Part shown: in pieces, positions 12,418 through 24,080 of the stretch
Numbering within the stretch: the first letter of the stretch is position 1
Layout of the letters: each line of letters starts with the position of its first letter
Assembly: GCA_036971615.1 (NCBI GenBank)
Contig: JAYKKR010000004.1
Location: 992,001 to 1,056,000, forward strand
DNA: 64,000 bases
Reading direction: 5' to 3'
From: Amyloporia xantha
Taxonomy: Eukaryota > Basidiomycota > Agaricomycetes > Polyporales > Adustoporiaceae
Notes under the pieces: generated by a model
Told to the model about the DNA's origin: nothing
Databases searched by the model: none
The model's input: only the letters and a program-made list of their open reading frames with translations
Translations under genes and position numbers: made by a program

Positions 12418-13033
12418 GCTGTGACCACGGGTCAAAAGCGAAGTGCAGAATACCTTTTCGCCCAAAAACCAGCCGGTCCTCTCATATACATTATCTGCTC
12501 TCTGCAGTCTAAATGCTGCTACCTTCATTTCAGCAGGTGACAGTTGCCTCGGCCCGGCGCGATCGTCATATGATGGACTGTCAGTGGGACGTGACATTCG
12601 AAGTTCTCCGGACGGCAAGCATGACCTGTTATAGCGAGGGTAGTATGTTAGTCAGTTTAACTCATGAAAGAAGAGGGTGTCATTTGACATTGAGATCTAC
12701 GTTGAATCTACTCGATTGCAGAGGGCATGATTCCCGTTGAGCCTCGCGTCTGCAGAATGCCCCGCAATAAGTTCACGCAGACGTCTGCGATCATATGTAG
12801 TCACTATCGGATTCCTCCGCTGTACGAATACCTTCTTCGTGCCACCCTACCAGTGCGTCCTATGCATGAAATTTCGCGTTGTGATGTGTGTTCAAAACAC
12901 GGCCATAACTGATTAGCACTTCCATGTGTGCCCTCCGATCCGTCATCTATCAGGGGTTCTGAATTGGGCGTAACGAGCCCCTGGTATAAGCTAAAGATAC
13001 AGTGGTATTCTACTACAAATAACCTTCCAAATA
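12418..13033. other. Region between glycosidase start and DUF6533 stop
   Basis: This holds the promoter side of the glycosidase gene and the 3' flank of the next minus-strand gene. No further gene, repeat or RNA gene is evident. Confidence 0.4.
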
Positions 13034-14820
13034 CTAGTGCAACAGCTTGGTGCCCAACTGCTGACAGTCGCGTTCGATAGAGTACATCTCGAGGTCAATG
13101 TCGCCCTCGGGATCCTCCGATGACACGCTCTCGTCTATTGGGGGTGACTGCCTCCTTGGGGTAGTCAAGGCCGCGTCGGAGGAGAACATGGAAAAGGACA
13201 TGAGGTCGACGCTGTTCCGGGCGTTGAAGCCTCGCAGGTTCAGGACGAGTCTCGATCCTGCAACGTTGACCATGGCCAATGCGAAACTGGAGCGTGGCGG
13301 GGTCAGCGATCCTGACATCACTCGGAGATAAATGTCGCACTCACTATCGTGCCAGTCCTATCAGCGAGGGGCCTGCGAGAGCCCAGACACTGCATGATGA
13401 GGGTATCAACGACCATAAGCCATCGTTCGAAGATGAGACGACATACAGCAACGAGAAAAGAGAACAAACTGCGTGCGATGCGTGAGCAAATCTCGCATAA
13501 AGAACGTAATGATACATACTGGTGACAGCGACAAAATACAACATTCCTGGACAGAACAAAATCAGCTGCGGATAACGCACATGCATGAAATCAAACTCAC
13601 CATCGCGATATAGAAGGAGAGACAGAGTGGTGAAAGAGCGACGTTGTTCTTGGCGAAGCATGGCCACAACGGTAAGGCCGAAAAGGAGTGTCTCGAAGAC
13701 GATGCTAGACGGAGAGGCCCAGGATCAGCGCGTAAGCGGGTCATCTGCACGTTTCGCGGACAGACCTTGGGAACCAAGCGGCCCACAGGTAGTCGGGTAT
13801 CTGTCAAGCGCATGAGACACGTCCTGAAACCGAAAATGACACGGATCGCTTACGGAACCGACACACTCATGGTGGTAGGGGCGCAAATCCGCTAGACGCC
13901 CCTTGATGAGCGGGGCTGGGTAACACAGCGGGAAATGACTTACAGATGATGGGCACCAAGGAGGCGGTGATGATGCCGGTTGAGCTGGACACATAGAGTA
14001 CTCCAGCGATCATCAGGAATCGCCGTATCCACGCGGTACCACCATGCAGCGCGTACAGTCTCCATGCGACAATGGCTAGGATGCGACGTCATTATCATCC
14101 TCGCGCAGGACAACAGAACTAGACATACCATGGATGGACATGAAGGAAGCTATGGTGATATAGCTCTGTATAACCGTCCAGACTTTGCAGAACTAGCACT
14201 GCAGTGAGAAAATGGTAGTCAACTGAATGGTAGGACAGTCCCACCAGTATTGAGGTAGGGTTGCTAGTGAGACCCATCGTCTCTATTATATAATACTTAG
14301 ACAACAATCCGACAAAAGCACTTTCAGACGCACCATAAATGTCGATAGCTAACACAAGGGGACTGCACCGAATAAGCGTTACGGGGAAGAGCGGGAATGG
14401 AGGACAATGCTTACACCAGATAGCGATTCTGGCGCGAAAGAGAAGTGAATATCTCGGTATAGCCGAGGATCATAAAAGGATGTTCACCAGCAGGAAAATG
14501 ACCGACACGACCCCCAACCGTGTATTCCAAATTAGGTTCACCTAGTCATACGATTATTATCCTGACGGGGCGGAATTGGACATGTCCGTACGGCCATACC
14601 TCCTCGCTAAACTGCACGGGCGACTCGGTCTTAGCCAACGGAGTCAAAGAACCAAGACTTGGACGTACGGTCAAGACATGGTCATAAATGAGGAGTGTAA
14701 AGCCAGCGACTGCAAAAACAGAAACGCATTCTGTTCGGCTGCGAGCATCTCGGACACGTAATATCACGTACGGGTCATGGCACTATGGACGGATTGTGTC
14801 AGCGATCGATCCACACTCAT
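13034..14820 (-). CDS. DUF6533 seven-helix membrane protein (first copy)
   Basis: Sixteen minus-strand exons give 324 aa. Starts and ends: 14820-14772, 14709-14669, 14629-14600, 14541-14488, 14428-14415, 14362-14334, 14282-14245, 14192-14129, 14075-13944, 13891-13854, 13800-13766, 13704-13601, 13546-13520, 13468-13447, 13389-13345 and 13286-13034. Lengths sum to 975 nt in one open frame. Family marks in order: AGFTLLIYDHVLT and NLIWNTR (DUF6533 N-terminal motif), LLNRYLVPLVLAIDIY, FCKVWTVIQSYI, SIHAIVAWRLYALHG, IPDYLWAAWFPSIVFETLL, LSLLLYRDG, then GSRLVLNLRG before an acidic, phosphorylatable tail (SVSSEDPEGD). Such proteins are predicted integral membrane proteins, possibly receptor-like, with no proven role. 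The intron density (15 in 1.8 kb) is extreme, and exon 5 is only 14 nt. Start choice is tentative; everything after exon 2 is well supported. Confidence 0.85.
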
Positions 14821-16496
14821 GCCGCCGTCAACTCACTTTACTGCAGCTGAGTGGGCCGCGAGGATCTCCAGAGGCTCGGAGACATCGAGGGCGGTCATCG
14901 CCAATGTCGTTCGATACCCAGACCAGATGGCAGAGCAGGAGGATGGGCCATTCTAGCGCTCGCTGCGCCCCAATTGTCCTTGTACTTATACCTGCTTATC
15001 CGGCTGTGCGCCGAAATGAAGGGGGACAAACGTTGGAGCGCTCGAGAAACTCACTAGCTCGTATGGAACACATGTACCAATCACTCCGCGATCATTTAGG
15101 CGACTTATCCCGTGCACAAGGCCATGGGAGACTGCCTCGTGCGCGGGAGCAGTGTCTGCCTCACCTCGCTTTGAGCAGCACAGCTAGCATGGGCACTGCA
15201 AATGCTGCAAGCACACCGTACAGGTTTCGCGTATTTGACGAAAGAATATTTCAAACGGCTTGACTTTGACATGGCAAGGGGTAAATGCCTACTTTAGGAA
15301 CATGAAAAGCTAGAAGAGCCCGGAGTTGATCGCGAGCGGAAACTTGTGGAAGAGGCACCGATCTAAGAACGGCGGCCAATAACCCGGTCCAACACCATCT
15401 AGCACCACATGTCCATATGAACACCACCCACGAGAGGATACAAATTCATCCCAAATCCTCCCTGTCTAAGCCAGAAGACATGCGCATGACGCTAGGATCC
15501 GAGGCCCCACAGACTTCTCATAGATAGACGGTGTCCATGATACCGAGAAGGCAGTGATAGTATGTGAGGGGCATCATCACGGAAGCGTGAATCCCAGGAG
15601 ACCAACATGGAGCTACCAACGTTCGTGCGACGAGAACGACAGGATGGAATCGGGCAAGGAGATACGAGTTGATTCGGGTTGGTTGTATCAAGACCGAGGT
15701 GGGTGATATGAATAGCACAGATGGCGGGTGTTATAGAAACACTGAGTAATCCCTGATATAAGTTCTGTCAGTGAGTCGGCGAATTCGACCATTTGTATTG
15801 AATGCAATATCTGTGAACACTCGGATGACAGATGGCGGAAGACGACTGGTCGCGAATGTTGAATTCGACACAAACCTCTCATGTTCGCACGCGTGAACGG
15901 GTTGAGCATATGATTAACGGGTGTATCGAGAAGCTCGATCCGTAGTTCAACCAAAAAATCGCATTCTTGTCGGATTGTCGGTGAGCCTAATGTAGGGGTA
16001 ATCAGAGTACTTGCCTTGAGCGATACTGCATTATTTGACAAATCCAGTGGAACGAACTTCAACGGATTGCAGTACTAGTCCTCATGAATTTGTAATTCAC
16101 ATGATATAAACATATGCACTGCTCACAGCCTTCTACATATACCCGCGCCCGCCCTGACGGTTGTAGGCTTTCGGGGCAGACACGCCTCGTCCCACTCTTG
16201 ATAATGTAGTACCCCTTGCACGGAATCCCATACTAGAGCGAAGCTTTTGACTCTCGCAATGGCAGTTACCGCCCCGGCTTGCGTCTTGGAGGTGCAAGTG
16301 TCCAGCATGGCACGTTCGCACAAAGTCTTCAACTTCGTCCACGATTTGGAGCCTATGATATTCGAGACGATCAGTTGTGACAAAAATCGAGCCAAAGTCG
16401 AGCATGCGCAAATGAACTTGGGAAAGCGTCGGTCGGCTTCTACCGGACGGCCTAATCGCTGGCTATGAGCGGACCCCCGAGCACTGCCGCCCCCAC
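14821..16496. other. Intergenic stretch, possibly decayed coding DNA
   Basis: No intact gene is recognised. Minus-strand frames around 15690-16060 and 16130-16590 contain leucine-spaced fragments (for example KFVPLDLSNNAVSL) that recall F-box/LRR proteins, but I could not join them by splice sites. A decayed gene is possible. The right end is the promoter of ATG12. Confidence 0.35.
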
Positions 16497-17117
16497 ATGG
16501 CGTTGACGGCGGGCAACCTCGACCCTCACTCTCGCACCCTACCCTCAGCATGGGCATCGTTCGACGCAGTGGGAGGAAGCATGCAGGAAGCACAGGAGGC
16601 TCTTGAAACGTACAAGAAGAAGGACTCTGTCAAAGGTGCGCCTTCCACCGAGCGGTCATCCTCAGCACGGGTATTCACGTACAGTGCGCACCTCGCCAGT
16701 CGTCGTGCGGTTCAAGGCGGTCGGGAACGCACCGATTATGAAGCAGAACTTCTACAAGATCACCGCGTCGAATAGGTTTCAGGCGGTCATCCAGTTCTTG
16801 CGGAAGGAGTTGGGTTGGAAGGCTGGCGACCCTCTGGTGAGCACTTTTCACAGTGATGACCTGGTCTAACTGACGCGGTCAAGTTCACCTACATCAACCT
16901 TGCATTTTCACCTGCTCCCGATGACACGGTGTCGAATCTGTTCAAGGTCTGTGAAGACACGTAAAAGTATTCTCTTCTGGTTGTATACTGAGGTTCCTCG
17001 TGCAGTCGTTTGCAACAGACGGACATCTCATCGTCAACTATAGGTGATTACTACCCCTTCATCCAGTGGGACATGATGGCTGATAATGTCTGTAGTACGA
17101 CCGCGGCATGGGGCTGA
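16497..17117 (+). CDS. ATG12: Ubiquitin-like autophagy protein Atg12
   Basis: Five exons: 16497-16635, 16700-16836, 16884-16946, 17006-17043 and 17096-17117, giving 132 aa. The conserved Atg12 fold follows a short variable N-terminus: [58 protein letters not shown]. It ends in TTAAWG with the required C-terminal glycine. Atg12 is activated by Atg7, passed to Atg10 and joined through that glycine to a lysine of Atg5. The conjugate then acts as an E3-like factor for Atg8 lipidation. The intron 1 acceptor was set at 16699 because it gives DSVKVVVRFK; using 16684 would insert five residues in frame. The true start could be different, since an ATG at 16464 reads a short different frame. It converges on the acidic-protein gene 174 bp downstream. 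Confidence 0.95.
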
Positions 17118-17291
17118 TCGATGCCTGGCCATATCGCTCGTGTATAAATGGTTTCCGCATGATGCTCCTCTGATACCCCATTCCTTGGTGGAATCTGCTG
17201 CTCTCGATAAGTATAATAAATTCGAAATACTGTGCTGTAGCAATGATGTCTAAATCCACGCTCGACGTCCACGCCATCGACGGAATGGCTA

Positions 17292-17981
17292 TCAGGTAGT
17301 ATTATTATACACCGAGACGCAAGTCATCGCACGATCGCCATCCTCGTCCGCAGGCCGGAAGTCGGTAAGCCACCACTCGGCGCTCTTTCCCTCCGACTCC
17401 AAAGAGACCTTCAACGCGGCGACACCGTCTCCCGGCTCCTCCCTCTGCATGGTCACCTCCCACCACCACGCCCCGCTCTGAGCGCTCTCCTTCTCGTCCC
17501 ATTTCTTCCGCAGGGGGTCCGCGATGGATGACTCCCCTGCATCGTCCTCGCCGGGATAGCACTCCCAATAGTCCATGTCCTCCAGGTACTCTCCGATGGC
17601 GTCCTGGCGCGCCTGTTCGTCCTCTATGTGCGCCACGTGAGAGTAGGCCTCCATGGCCATGGACTTGAGATACATGAACGGATTGTCATCCTCGCCGTCG
17701 CCCAAGAGCACGTCGAGCGCCTCTACCCATGAGAAGAAGGTGTGTGGGCCTGGGGCGAGGGCGGCGAGAGACCCAGGTTGGCTAGCGTCGGACTCGTCTT
17801 CTCCGCCAGAATTGTCCTCGTCCTCATCTTCGTCGTCGGATGGGCGTGAGGGCTCTACCGCATCCTCCTGAGCAGTCTCGCCTTGCTTGGCCTTCTTGGC
17901 CGTGCGGTCTGCCCCCGAGCCGCTCCGCTTATGCTGCCCACCCTCGGCTGCTACAGTGTCGTGGGCATCGTCAGTACCCAT
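17292..17981 (-). CDS. Acidic hypothetical protein
   Basis: A single open exon of 229 aa starting MGTDDAHD. The first third is low complexity: a basic patch (RTAKKAK) that could act as a nuclear localisation signal, then a run of Asp/Glu/Ser (about residues 45-70). The rest looks folded, with FFSWVEALDVLLGDGEDD, DYWECYPGEDD, GAWWWEVTMQ and SAEWWLTDFRP, and is rich in Trp. I do not recognise the family. Its G+C-rich, biased codon use and length make it a likely real gene. The nonrandom aromatic motifs argue against a chance frame. It converges with ATG12, so the two may share a terminator region. Confidence 0.7.
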   Translation of the reverse strand: MGTDDAHDTVAAEGGQHKRSGSGADRTAKKAKQGETAQEDAVEPSRPSDDEDEDEDNSGGEDESDASQPGSLAALAPGPHTFFSWVEALDVLLGDGEDDNPFMYLKSMAMEAYSHVAHIEDEQARQDAIGEYLEDMDYWECYPGEDDAGESSIADPLRKKWDEKESAQSGAWWWEVTMQREEPGDGVAALKVSLESEGKSAEWWLTDFRPADEDGDRAMTCVSVYNNTT

Positions 17982-18841
17982 ATATGTGCACAACTACGTA
18001 CCTCCAGACAGCTTTCTCTTCGACATTGACACGCAGTGAGGAGCGACGAGTACTACGTACACACGGTGGTTCGCAGTCTGCTCAAATGCTAAACAGCTGT
18101 CCTTTGAGGAATTCTGGCTCGCTCGACTTGCGATCGTTTACATCAGCGGAGCGTTCGCTGGCCCTAAATTCCCAGTTGCCACGATAATTATTACGTAGCT
18201 GGTGATACCGTCTGACCTTCAATGGCGTGCGCAGAATGGATCCGGAAACGTTCGTCGATGTGACTATGTCAGCTTAGTCTGCCTCAAATTCCATGGGCCC
18301 GACCGTAAGACGCGATTTCGGAGTTATGTAAGCAAATCGATCTCCGAAACGCGTCTGTATATCTGCCTGGACGCGACGCGTCGTGTCGAGTCGCGTCGCT
18401 GGCCTACACACAGTTGTTTTCCCCTCGTAAACAGTTTTTATAAATGCATCTCTTGTCGATTGTGTTTCCCTTGTGGAATCACAGAGGGTCTATCTTGTTT
18501 TTTTTTGAGGTTTCAGGGCGGCGGCCAGGGCCAGAGCAGGTACACACTCCATTAATTGCGACCTGAAGATTATACACTGCTAGAGTTTGCCCTCCTACTT
18601 GCATGGCTATCGGTGAAACGTGCTATGCAATGCGCTGAAATTTCCGTTTGGCTTCGCAATCTCACCGACAGGAGAGCTTTGGGAGAGCTGCAGCCAGCTT
18701 CCGACCCAAGGCAGTGGATTGGCCGATGAGATCCGGATAACACCCTCGGCATTTGTCCGGCACCGACCGGCATTCTCTCGGCAAGGGCGAACACGAACGA
18801 AATGGCGTCTTACGGTCTGATAGGCGCGTTTTGAAGCAGAC

Positions 18842-18908
18842 CTATATTGTTACCGTCCTCCCTCCCCCTATAAGGTCACAATCTTAGAGTCTGCCTACGG
18901 GAGACAAA
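18842..18908 (+). repeat. Copy 1 of a ~60-bp dispersed repeat
   Basis: This shares CTATA at its start, a C-rich core, AAGGTCAC, and the end GTCTGCCTACGGGAGACAAA with copies at 25824-25879 and 26543-26607. No clear target duplication is visible here. See the other two copies, where the insertion edges can be seen. Confidence 0.7.
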
Positions 18909-18990
18909 TGTCAGCTACACGGCCAGAACGTTATGGCACCGAAATGATGCCGCGGAGTAGAGGCCTTGTACCGGGCTAGGCATCGGCCTG

Positions 18991-20374
18991 TTCCCACCCT
19001 TTTCGTCCTATGATTTTTTGGTAATTTATTAAAATGCGGGTGGCAACCCTCTATTTGGTGCAGAATCAGTCACACCGATAGCCCGTGATAGCCTGCATAC
19101 AGCCTAATATCTAGGCTGGAAGTCAGAGGTGAATGCAGCCCTTGGCCAGCGCCTCGTTATGAGGCTGTAACGGCCCAGAAATCGGCTGATGGGTGGGCCA
19201 GTCTGATGCCTCTGTCAGAGGGCCACGGCCTATAATTGGCTGTCAGGTAATACTCTGGCTGTTCTCGCATATACTGATAGAAATATTGAACCAATAGCAT
19301 TGACACTAGCAGTACGTAGGGCAATACAACAGGTTATTCTACATAGATGAAGGTACTACAGAAACGATGTAGAAATATACATGTCGGAGATTTCCAGACC
19401 GGTTTGCAATGGTTTGTAATGGCACTCAACGTCTAAGTGTTTTCAGCTCGATTGCAATTCATCATAATCACTGTGACGCCGTTGCAATGCCATTGCAATG
19501 CCATTGTAATGACCCTGATGACTTTATAAGGCAATTGTAATGGAAATTCGTGCTCAAAATGAGTCACAATGTCACTCAATGTTATCGCAATATTTCGAGA
19601 TTGCAATTGACGCAGGAAACTTCCAACGCAAGGCTTGATGTGGTGCCACCTATCGCTGTTCAGTGCAAGATCTGTCACTCTACGTGTTTGTTGGATATGT
19701 TGCCTGAGTGGCCACCCACTGCTGTCCTGCAGTACATTCTGTAAATGAGGAAGTGATGCTACTAGTGGAGCTGCGAGTCATCAAAGAAGCAACACACATT
19801 GTGGCTTGAATGGCACAACGGTCTGCAGCGATTCACAGGAATGAGAGAAAAGAAGACATTCCGGGAGTAAGGATAGATAGTCCTAGTTCAGATAGAACCG
19901 CCTGTAAAGAGTGAGGTAGAGGCAGCCTCGGGTCGTGAGCAGGTCGCCGTGAGGGAGAACTGTCGAAGAGAACGTCGTGTCATCACACATGCAAGTCTGC
20001 AGAGCGACAGCTCGAACTCCAACGATTGTCGCAGTATGTTATGACACAGTGGCTGCACAAGCAGCTACTTACAGGGCGGTCCAGGTCTAGACGGGCGTCA
20101 CGGACACTGGATCAGCATTTCATGGGGCGGGGGCGCAGCCCGCACTGTAGCTGAGCATCAATCTGAGGCCGGAGGGCAGATGCCGCAGCCACCCTGCCAC
20201 AGCCCAGGAATCGACCCGTTCACAGGGCTATAATAGCATAGGAAAAACGGGGGCCATTCGGACGACTCAGACCCGGCCTATTTCGGGGCTCGTGAAAATT
20301 CCCTGAAACTATGTCACATGGGGGCTGTATTTACATCCGAATTCTGCCTTTCCCACCCTTTTCGTCCTATGATT
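18991..20374 (+). repeat. Pair of 25-bp direct repeats 1.36 kb apart
   Basis: The words at 18991-19015 and 20350-20374 are identical over about 25 bp, starting TTCCCACCCTTTTCGTCC. The flanks do not align. They may be the edges of a larger decayed element or two copies of a short regulatory or repeat word. No TG..CA ends typical of LTRs are obvious. Confidence 0.5.
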
Positions 20375-20656
20375 TCTCAGGGTTTGTCTCTTTTGGCCGT
20401 GTAGTAGCTAGCGGCACATCGAACATGTAGCAATCTGATTCTTGCAGTCTGAGTTCGAGACTTGAGCGCGAGCCCGCTGAACAGACCGCACCCGTGAAAT
20501 GAAAGCGCATAATACAGACTAGTCCTACATACAACAAAACTACTTACACAGCGCGCTCCTTCTATAGCACATTAATCAATACAGAAACGCCATCGTACGA
20601 CGGCACCGAACGGAGGTCAGTAATTCAAGCTGATCGCCAGTGGAGGCGGGGCATGC

Positions 20657-22492
20657 TCAAGCACTGCCGTAGTTAGCGTTGACCTGGAGTCTCGGGGACG
20701 GCTTGAGCGGGATTTGTTCATCCATGGCGATGCCCTCGAATTCCCTGCTCCCGTTGACCATCACGTCTTCCTCCGCCCCCTCGACGCCAAAGTCCTCGTG
20801 CGCCCAGCGGATCAGTACCCGCTCCCCGACGCGCGAGCGCATCAGCCACGGATGCGCCTTCGCGTACGACGTCATCGCGTGCCGCACACGGTGCGGCGGG
20901 AAGTACACCAGGTACATGAGCAAAAAGATGAGCGACCTAGCGGGGGCATGGTAGGACGTTAGCGGGGGCCATGCGCGCGCATACGGGTGGAGTGAGAGGA
21001 GCGTACGCGGACGAGGCGAACAGGGTCATCATGGACCGCCGCGAGCGGCCTCCCAGCAGGTCGGGGTCGAGGAGCTTGCGCTGGTCCCCGGGAGTGTCGT
21101 CGTCCTCTGCGTCCTTCGGCGGTGCATCCGCGTCAGGGTCGTCCGCTGGCGCCTTCTTGGGTGGATCTGGTGTGGGCTCAGGGCGCGATAGCGCCTTCCC
21201 ACATGCCTGCTTCGTCCGCCACCTGAACGTGTGTGTGCCATTCCAGTTCCAGAGTGCTACCGGCGATGTTGGCTACGCAATATCAGCGGTCGCGCGAGGG
21301 GCGCACCAGCGGCGAACAACATACCTCTTCTGCCTCGGGGTCGCAGATGAACTGGAAATCCGCCTTCTGCTGCTTGCTCGTATAGTACCCACCGTGAAAG
21401 TGGACGTGCAATATGTCTGTTCGTGACACGGTCAGGGGTAGGCGGTATGTAGACGTGAAGCACCACCCACCATGCTTTATCTGCTGGCTCGCTGGTACAA
21501 ATTTCATCGAGACGTTGACGCCCGGTTGGTATTCCTCAGCGGCGAGATCGTCTCCTTCCTTGGGAATGGACAGCTGCCCCGCTATTGGAACAACCTGGAG
21601 CACGCGTGGCTCTTCGTCTTCGTGCTGAGGTCGAGTGTTGGTCACTGCATATGAAGGTATCAACTATATTTCTCGATGCGTACGAAGAGCATACTTACCG
21701 GTGAGACAGATCCAAGTACCATCTGGACACTGAGATAGGTCATCAGCAGCCTGATTCAGACACCACTAGTCAAGAATGAATGGATATGCCTAGTTCTGAT
21801 AGCCGATCAAATCCAAACTGAATGCGCCGACATCTGGAAACGAGGGAGAACTGTGCCCCAATGGGAGTAAAACACATCAGTCCTGGCAAACGTTAACGAA
21901 GGTCGCGCAGTAGCGCCCCTGGACCTGAATGACAGCACTGCGCGTCCATAGTGTAGCCCCCATTTAATGTAACATCCATAGTTCCCCCGCAACCACCGGC
22001 CAGGTACAGCGTCCGCGATCATTGGCACATCTTCCGAACGGAAGTGGAGTCCATCATGCATCCACAACCACTAATGCCTAGAAGGCCATTGGGTATTGTC
22101 GCCAAGGGTCACTTGTACATGCTTCGAGACAGGATGGAAACAGAATGAAGTCTGTTACAAGCCGTATCTCCTCCCATCGCCGCCCGATCTTGGCCAATCC
22201 AAGACAGCTGACATACCTGCTCATGACTAGGCACCTTCCTGCTCTTCCTCAGTGGCCCCTGCAGCGAGATCTTGTATTCAGACTTGGTGATCGTGGGCGG
22301 TGTCTGTCGCTCAAAGCCCACTATCCAGTCGCTCCCGTTGGCCTCGAGGATCGGACATAGATCGAAGCGCTGCCGGCTCAATGTGAATCGACATGATGAC
22401 TTGACCAAGGCGTCCAGCGAGGAGTCAGTGGCTACGGCAGCAACCAGGGAGCAGAAGAGCGCAGCCACCAAGGCAAGGACCACAGCGTGCAT
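20657..22492 (-). CDS. ATG27: Atg27-like single-pass sorting receptor
   Basis: Six minus-strand exons: 22492-22217, 21729-21699, 21644-21471, 21416-21325, 21272-21007 and 20936-20657, giving 372 aa. A signal peptide (MHAVVLALVAALFCSLVAAV) leads into a mannose-6-phosphate-receptor-like luminal domain with CRFTLSRQRFDLCPI, PPTITKSEYKISLQGPL, CPDGTWICLT and a distal ADFQFICDPEAEE / WNWNGTHTFRW segment. Next come an acidic proline linker, a transmembrane helix (FASSASLIFLLMYLVYF) split by an intron, and a cytosolic tail ending NYGSA. Atg27 cycles between Golgi, endosome and vacuole and helps Atg9 traffic in autophagy. The tail tyrosine sits where yeast Atg27 carries its sorting signal. Intron 1 is 487 nt, about nine times the usual size here. 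Family membership is by motif order; the symbol is a family name, not proven orthology. Confidence 0.85.
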
Positions 22493-24080
22493 GGCGGGTC
22501 GTGACAAGCCTCGTTGAGGGGGCTCGCAGCTCTTGAGCGTAAAGCACACTGATATGGAGTGGAGCCAGAAATATGACTATCTGTGGGAGTTATCTATGGT
22601 CGCGCCTCGGACTGCCGTCTTAGTGTTCCCCACGTTCAGCGGTCTCATGTAGTCTATGCTACTCATGCATGGTTGCTTGAGATCAACGCGCGCGCTCATG
22701 AAGACTGTGAGCCCAACGAAGCCAGGCATGAGAAAGAGAAACGAACACAAGACGAGCAGACGAGTTACCAGAATCAAATTCAGCTCGCAACGTAATCCTC
22801 ATGTAAGTTTATCCGGTCATCTGACGGAGTATTCAGCAGTTTCCTCGACTTGATTTTGTCTGATCACTCTGATGGCACTCGCATGGTATCGTATTCTTGC
22901 CTTTCTCTCTTCTCTTGCCTGACTCTTTCGCAGCGGACAAGTGAAGAAGGCTCTTCTGTTCGACGAGCAATGTCCGACGTCCCTAAGATCCCCATCGGAC
23001 TACTAGTAATGACAGGGATGCGATTGGCCCTACGTATACTAACGTGCCATTTATATGCACGGCGAAAGTAACTGCTGGTGAGAAGTACTGCTCTTCAGGA
23101 ATCTGGTGACTTCCTCTCGGCTGCCGGTTGGCACTTGTCTTGGCTCTGCTTCATGATTTCGACATAGGCAAGTCGTGAGTTCTCCTTGTGTCAAATTATC
23201 GGTCTCACTGCGACACTACACCGAAACGCTCTACGCAGACTTGCGGTCTTGAGGGTCAGGGCTTTACTTGAGCTCAAGCGCTGCAACAGAATAGCATTCT
23301 CCTAGCGGTCCATAACACTATAGAGACGTCTCCCAGCGCGCCCAGCGCCATGTTCCACACTTGGCCGGGTGTCCTACAGTTGAAGTATAATAAGGTGTGT
23401 GCATTCCGATCGAGGCGAACTCCAATCTGCGTGGACCGCCGCCTCCTGTTGTACAGTGAGAATTCGACGGTGATTGCTATACTTCGATTCAACATTCATC
23501 GTAATACCAATGATCCTATTGGCCATAACTGTTGCCACACACCAGCGGTTGCACGTCTCGTGAGTGAAATCTTATACCTGGGTCATGTTGGCGTGAGCTT
23601 GGCTTTCTCGTCATCCTCGGTCTTTTCTGGTCGACGCCTGACGCGCGTCTCCTGTTGCGCTGACTGACTCGAACAGCGGTTCTTTGCACAGTGCAACGGA
23701 CATGCTCAGTCGAGCCCCTAGCCCTAGAAAATCCAGTTTTCAGTCGGCGTATTGAGAAGCCTCATTGTATCTGCTTGCAGCCTGTTCCGTCTTGTGCGTC
23801 AATCAGACCTGCAGGCGGATGCATGTGCATGCAGCTCTAGAGTTACATCTGTAGGGAAAGCAGCTTACGACTGTGTGGACCTTCCACCACTATATCTGAT
23901 CCTGATCTGCTTCAGGTATGTAGAAATCCGATCCGCAGCTTTTAAGCTCGAAACCTTGAGCCACATGTTGGATAGTTTGCAGATGTAGCAGTCGGACAGC
24001 TCCTGTTCGCCTCGTGGTGCAGTAACATAAATGCAAGCAACGATGAATTGCCGCTGTTCCACTGCGCCCACCGTCAAGAG
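22493..24080. other. Intergenic region upstream of FtsJ copy A
   Basis: No gene is recognised up to about 23540. From there to 24080 the sequence is closely repeated at 27118-27670 as the left part of the tandem duplication. In both copies a small open frame (ending near 23988 and 27573) is conserved, but the identity is uniform across and outside it, so it is probably non-coding leader or promoter. A GTATGTAG donor-like site at 23914 hints at a 5' UTR intron. Confidence 0.45.

Larger units (their letters stand above)
17982..20656. other. Gene-free, repeat-bearing intergenic region
   Basis: About 2.7 kb with no recognised gene. It contains one copy of the roughly 60-bp repeat (18842-18908), two copies of a 25-bp direct repeat (18991 and 20350), and a cluster of CAATGCCATTG-type short repeats at 19400-19530. 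A poly-T tract lies at 18500. The region looks like accumulated repeat debris. Confidence 0.5.

Noticed and set aside
14688..15263. 191-codon plus-strand frame
   Set aside because: It runs antisense into exons of the well-supported DUF6533 gene and has no motif.
15688..16593. Minus-strand leucine-spaced frames resembling an F-box gene
   Set aside because: I could not connect the fragments through acceptable splice sites or find an F-box. At most a decayed gene.
23752..23988. Small frame conserved between the two duplication units
   Set aside because: Identity is equally high outside the frame, and a donor-like GTATGT lies inside it, so conservation reflects recent duplication, not coding.
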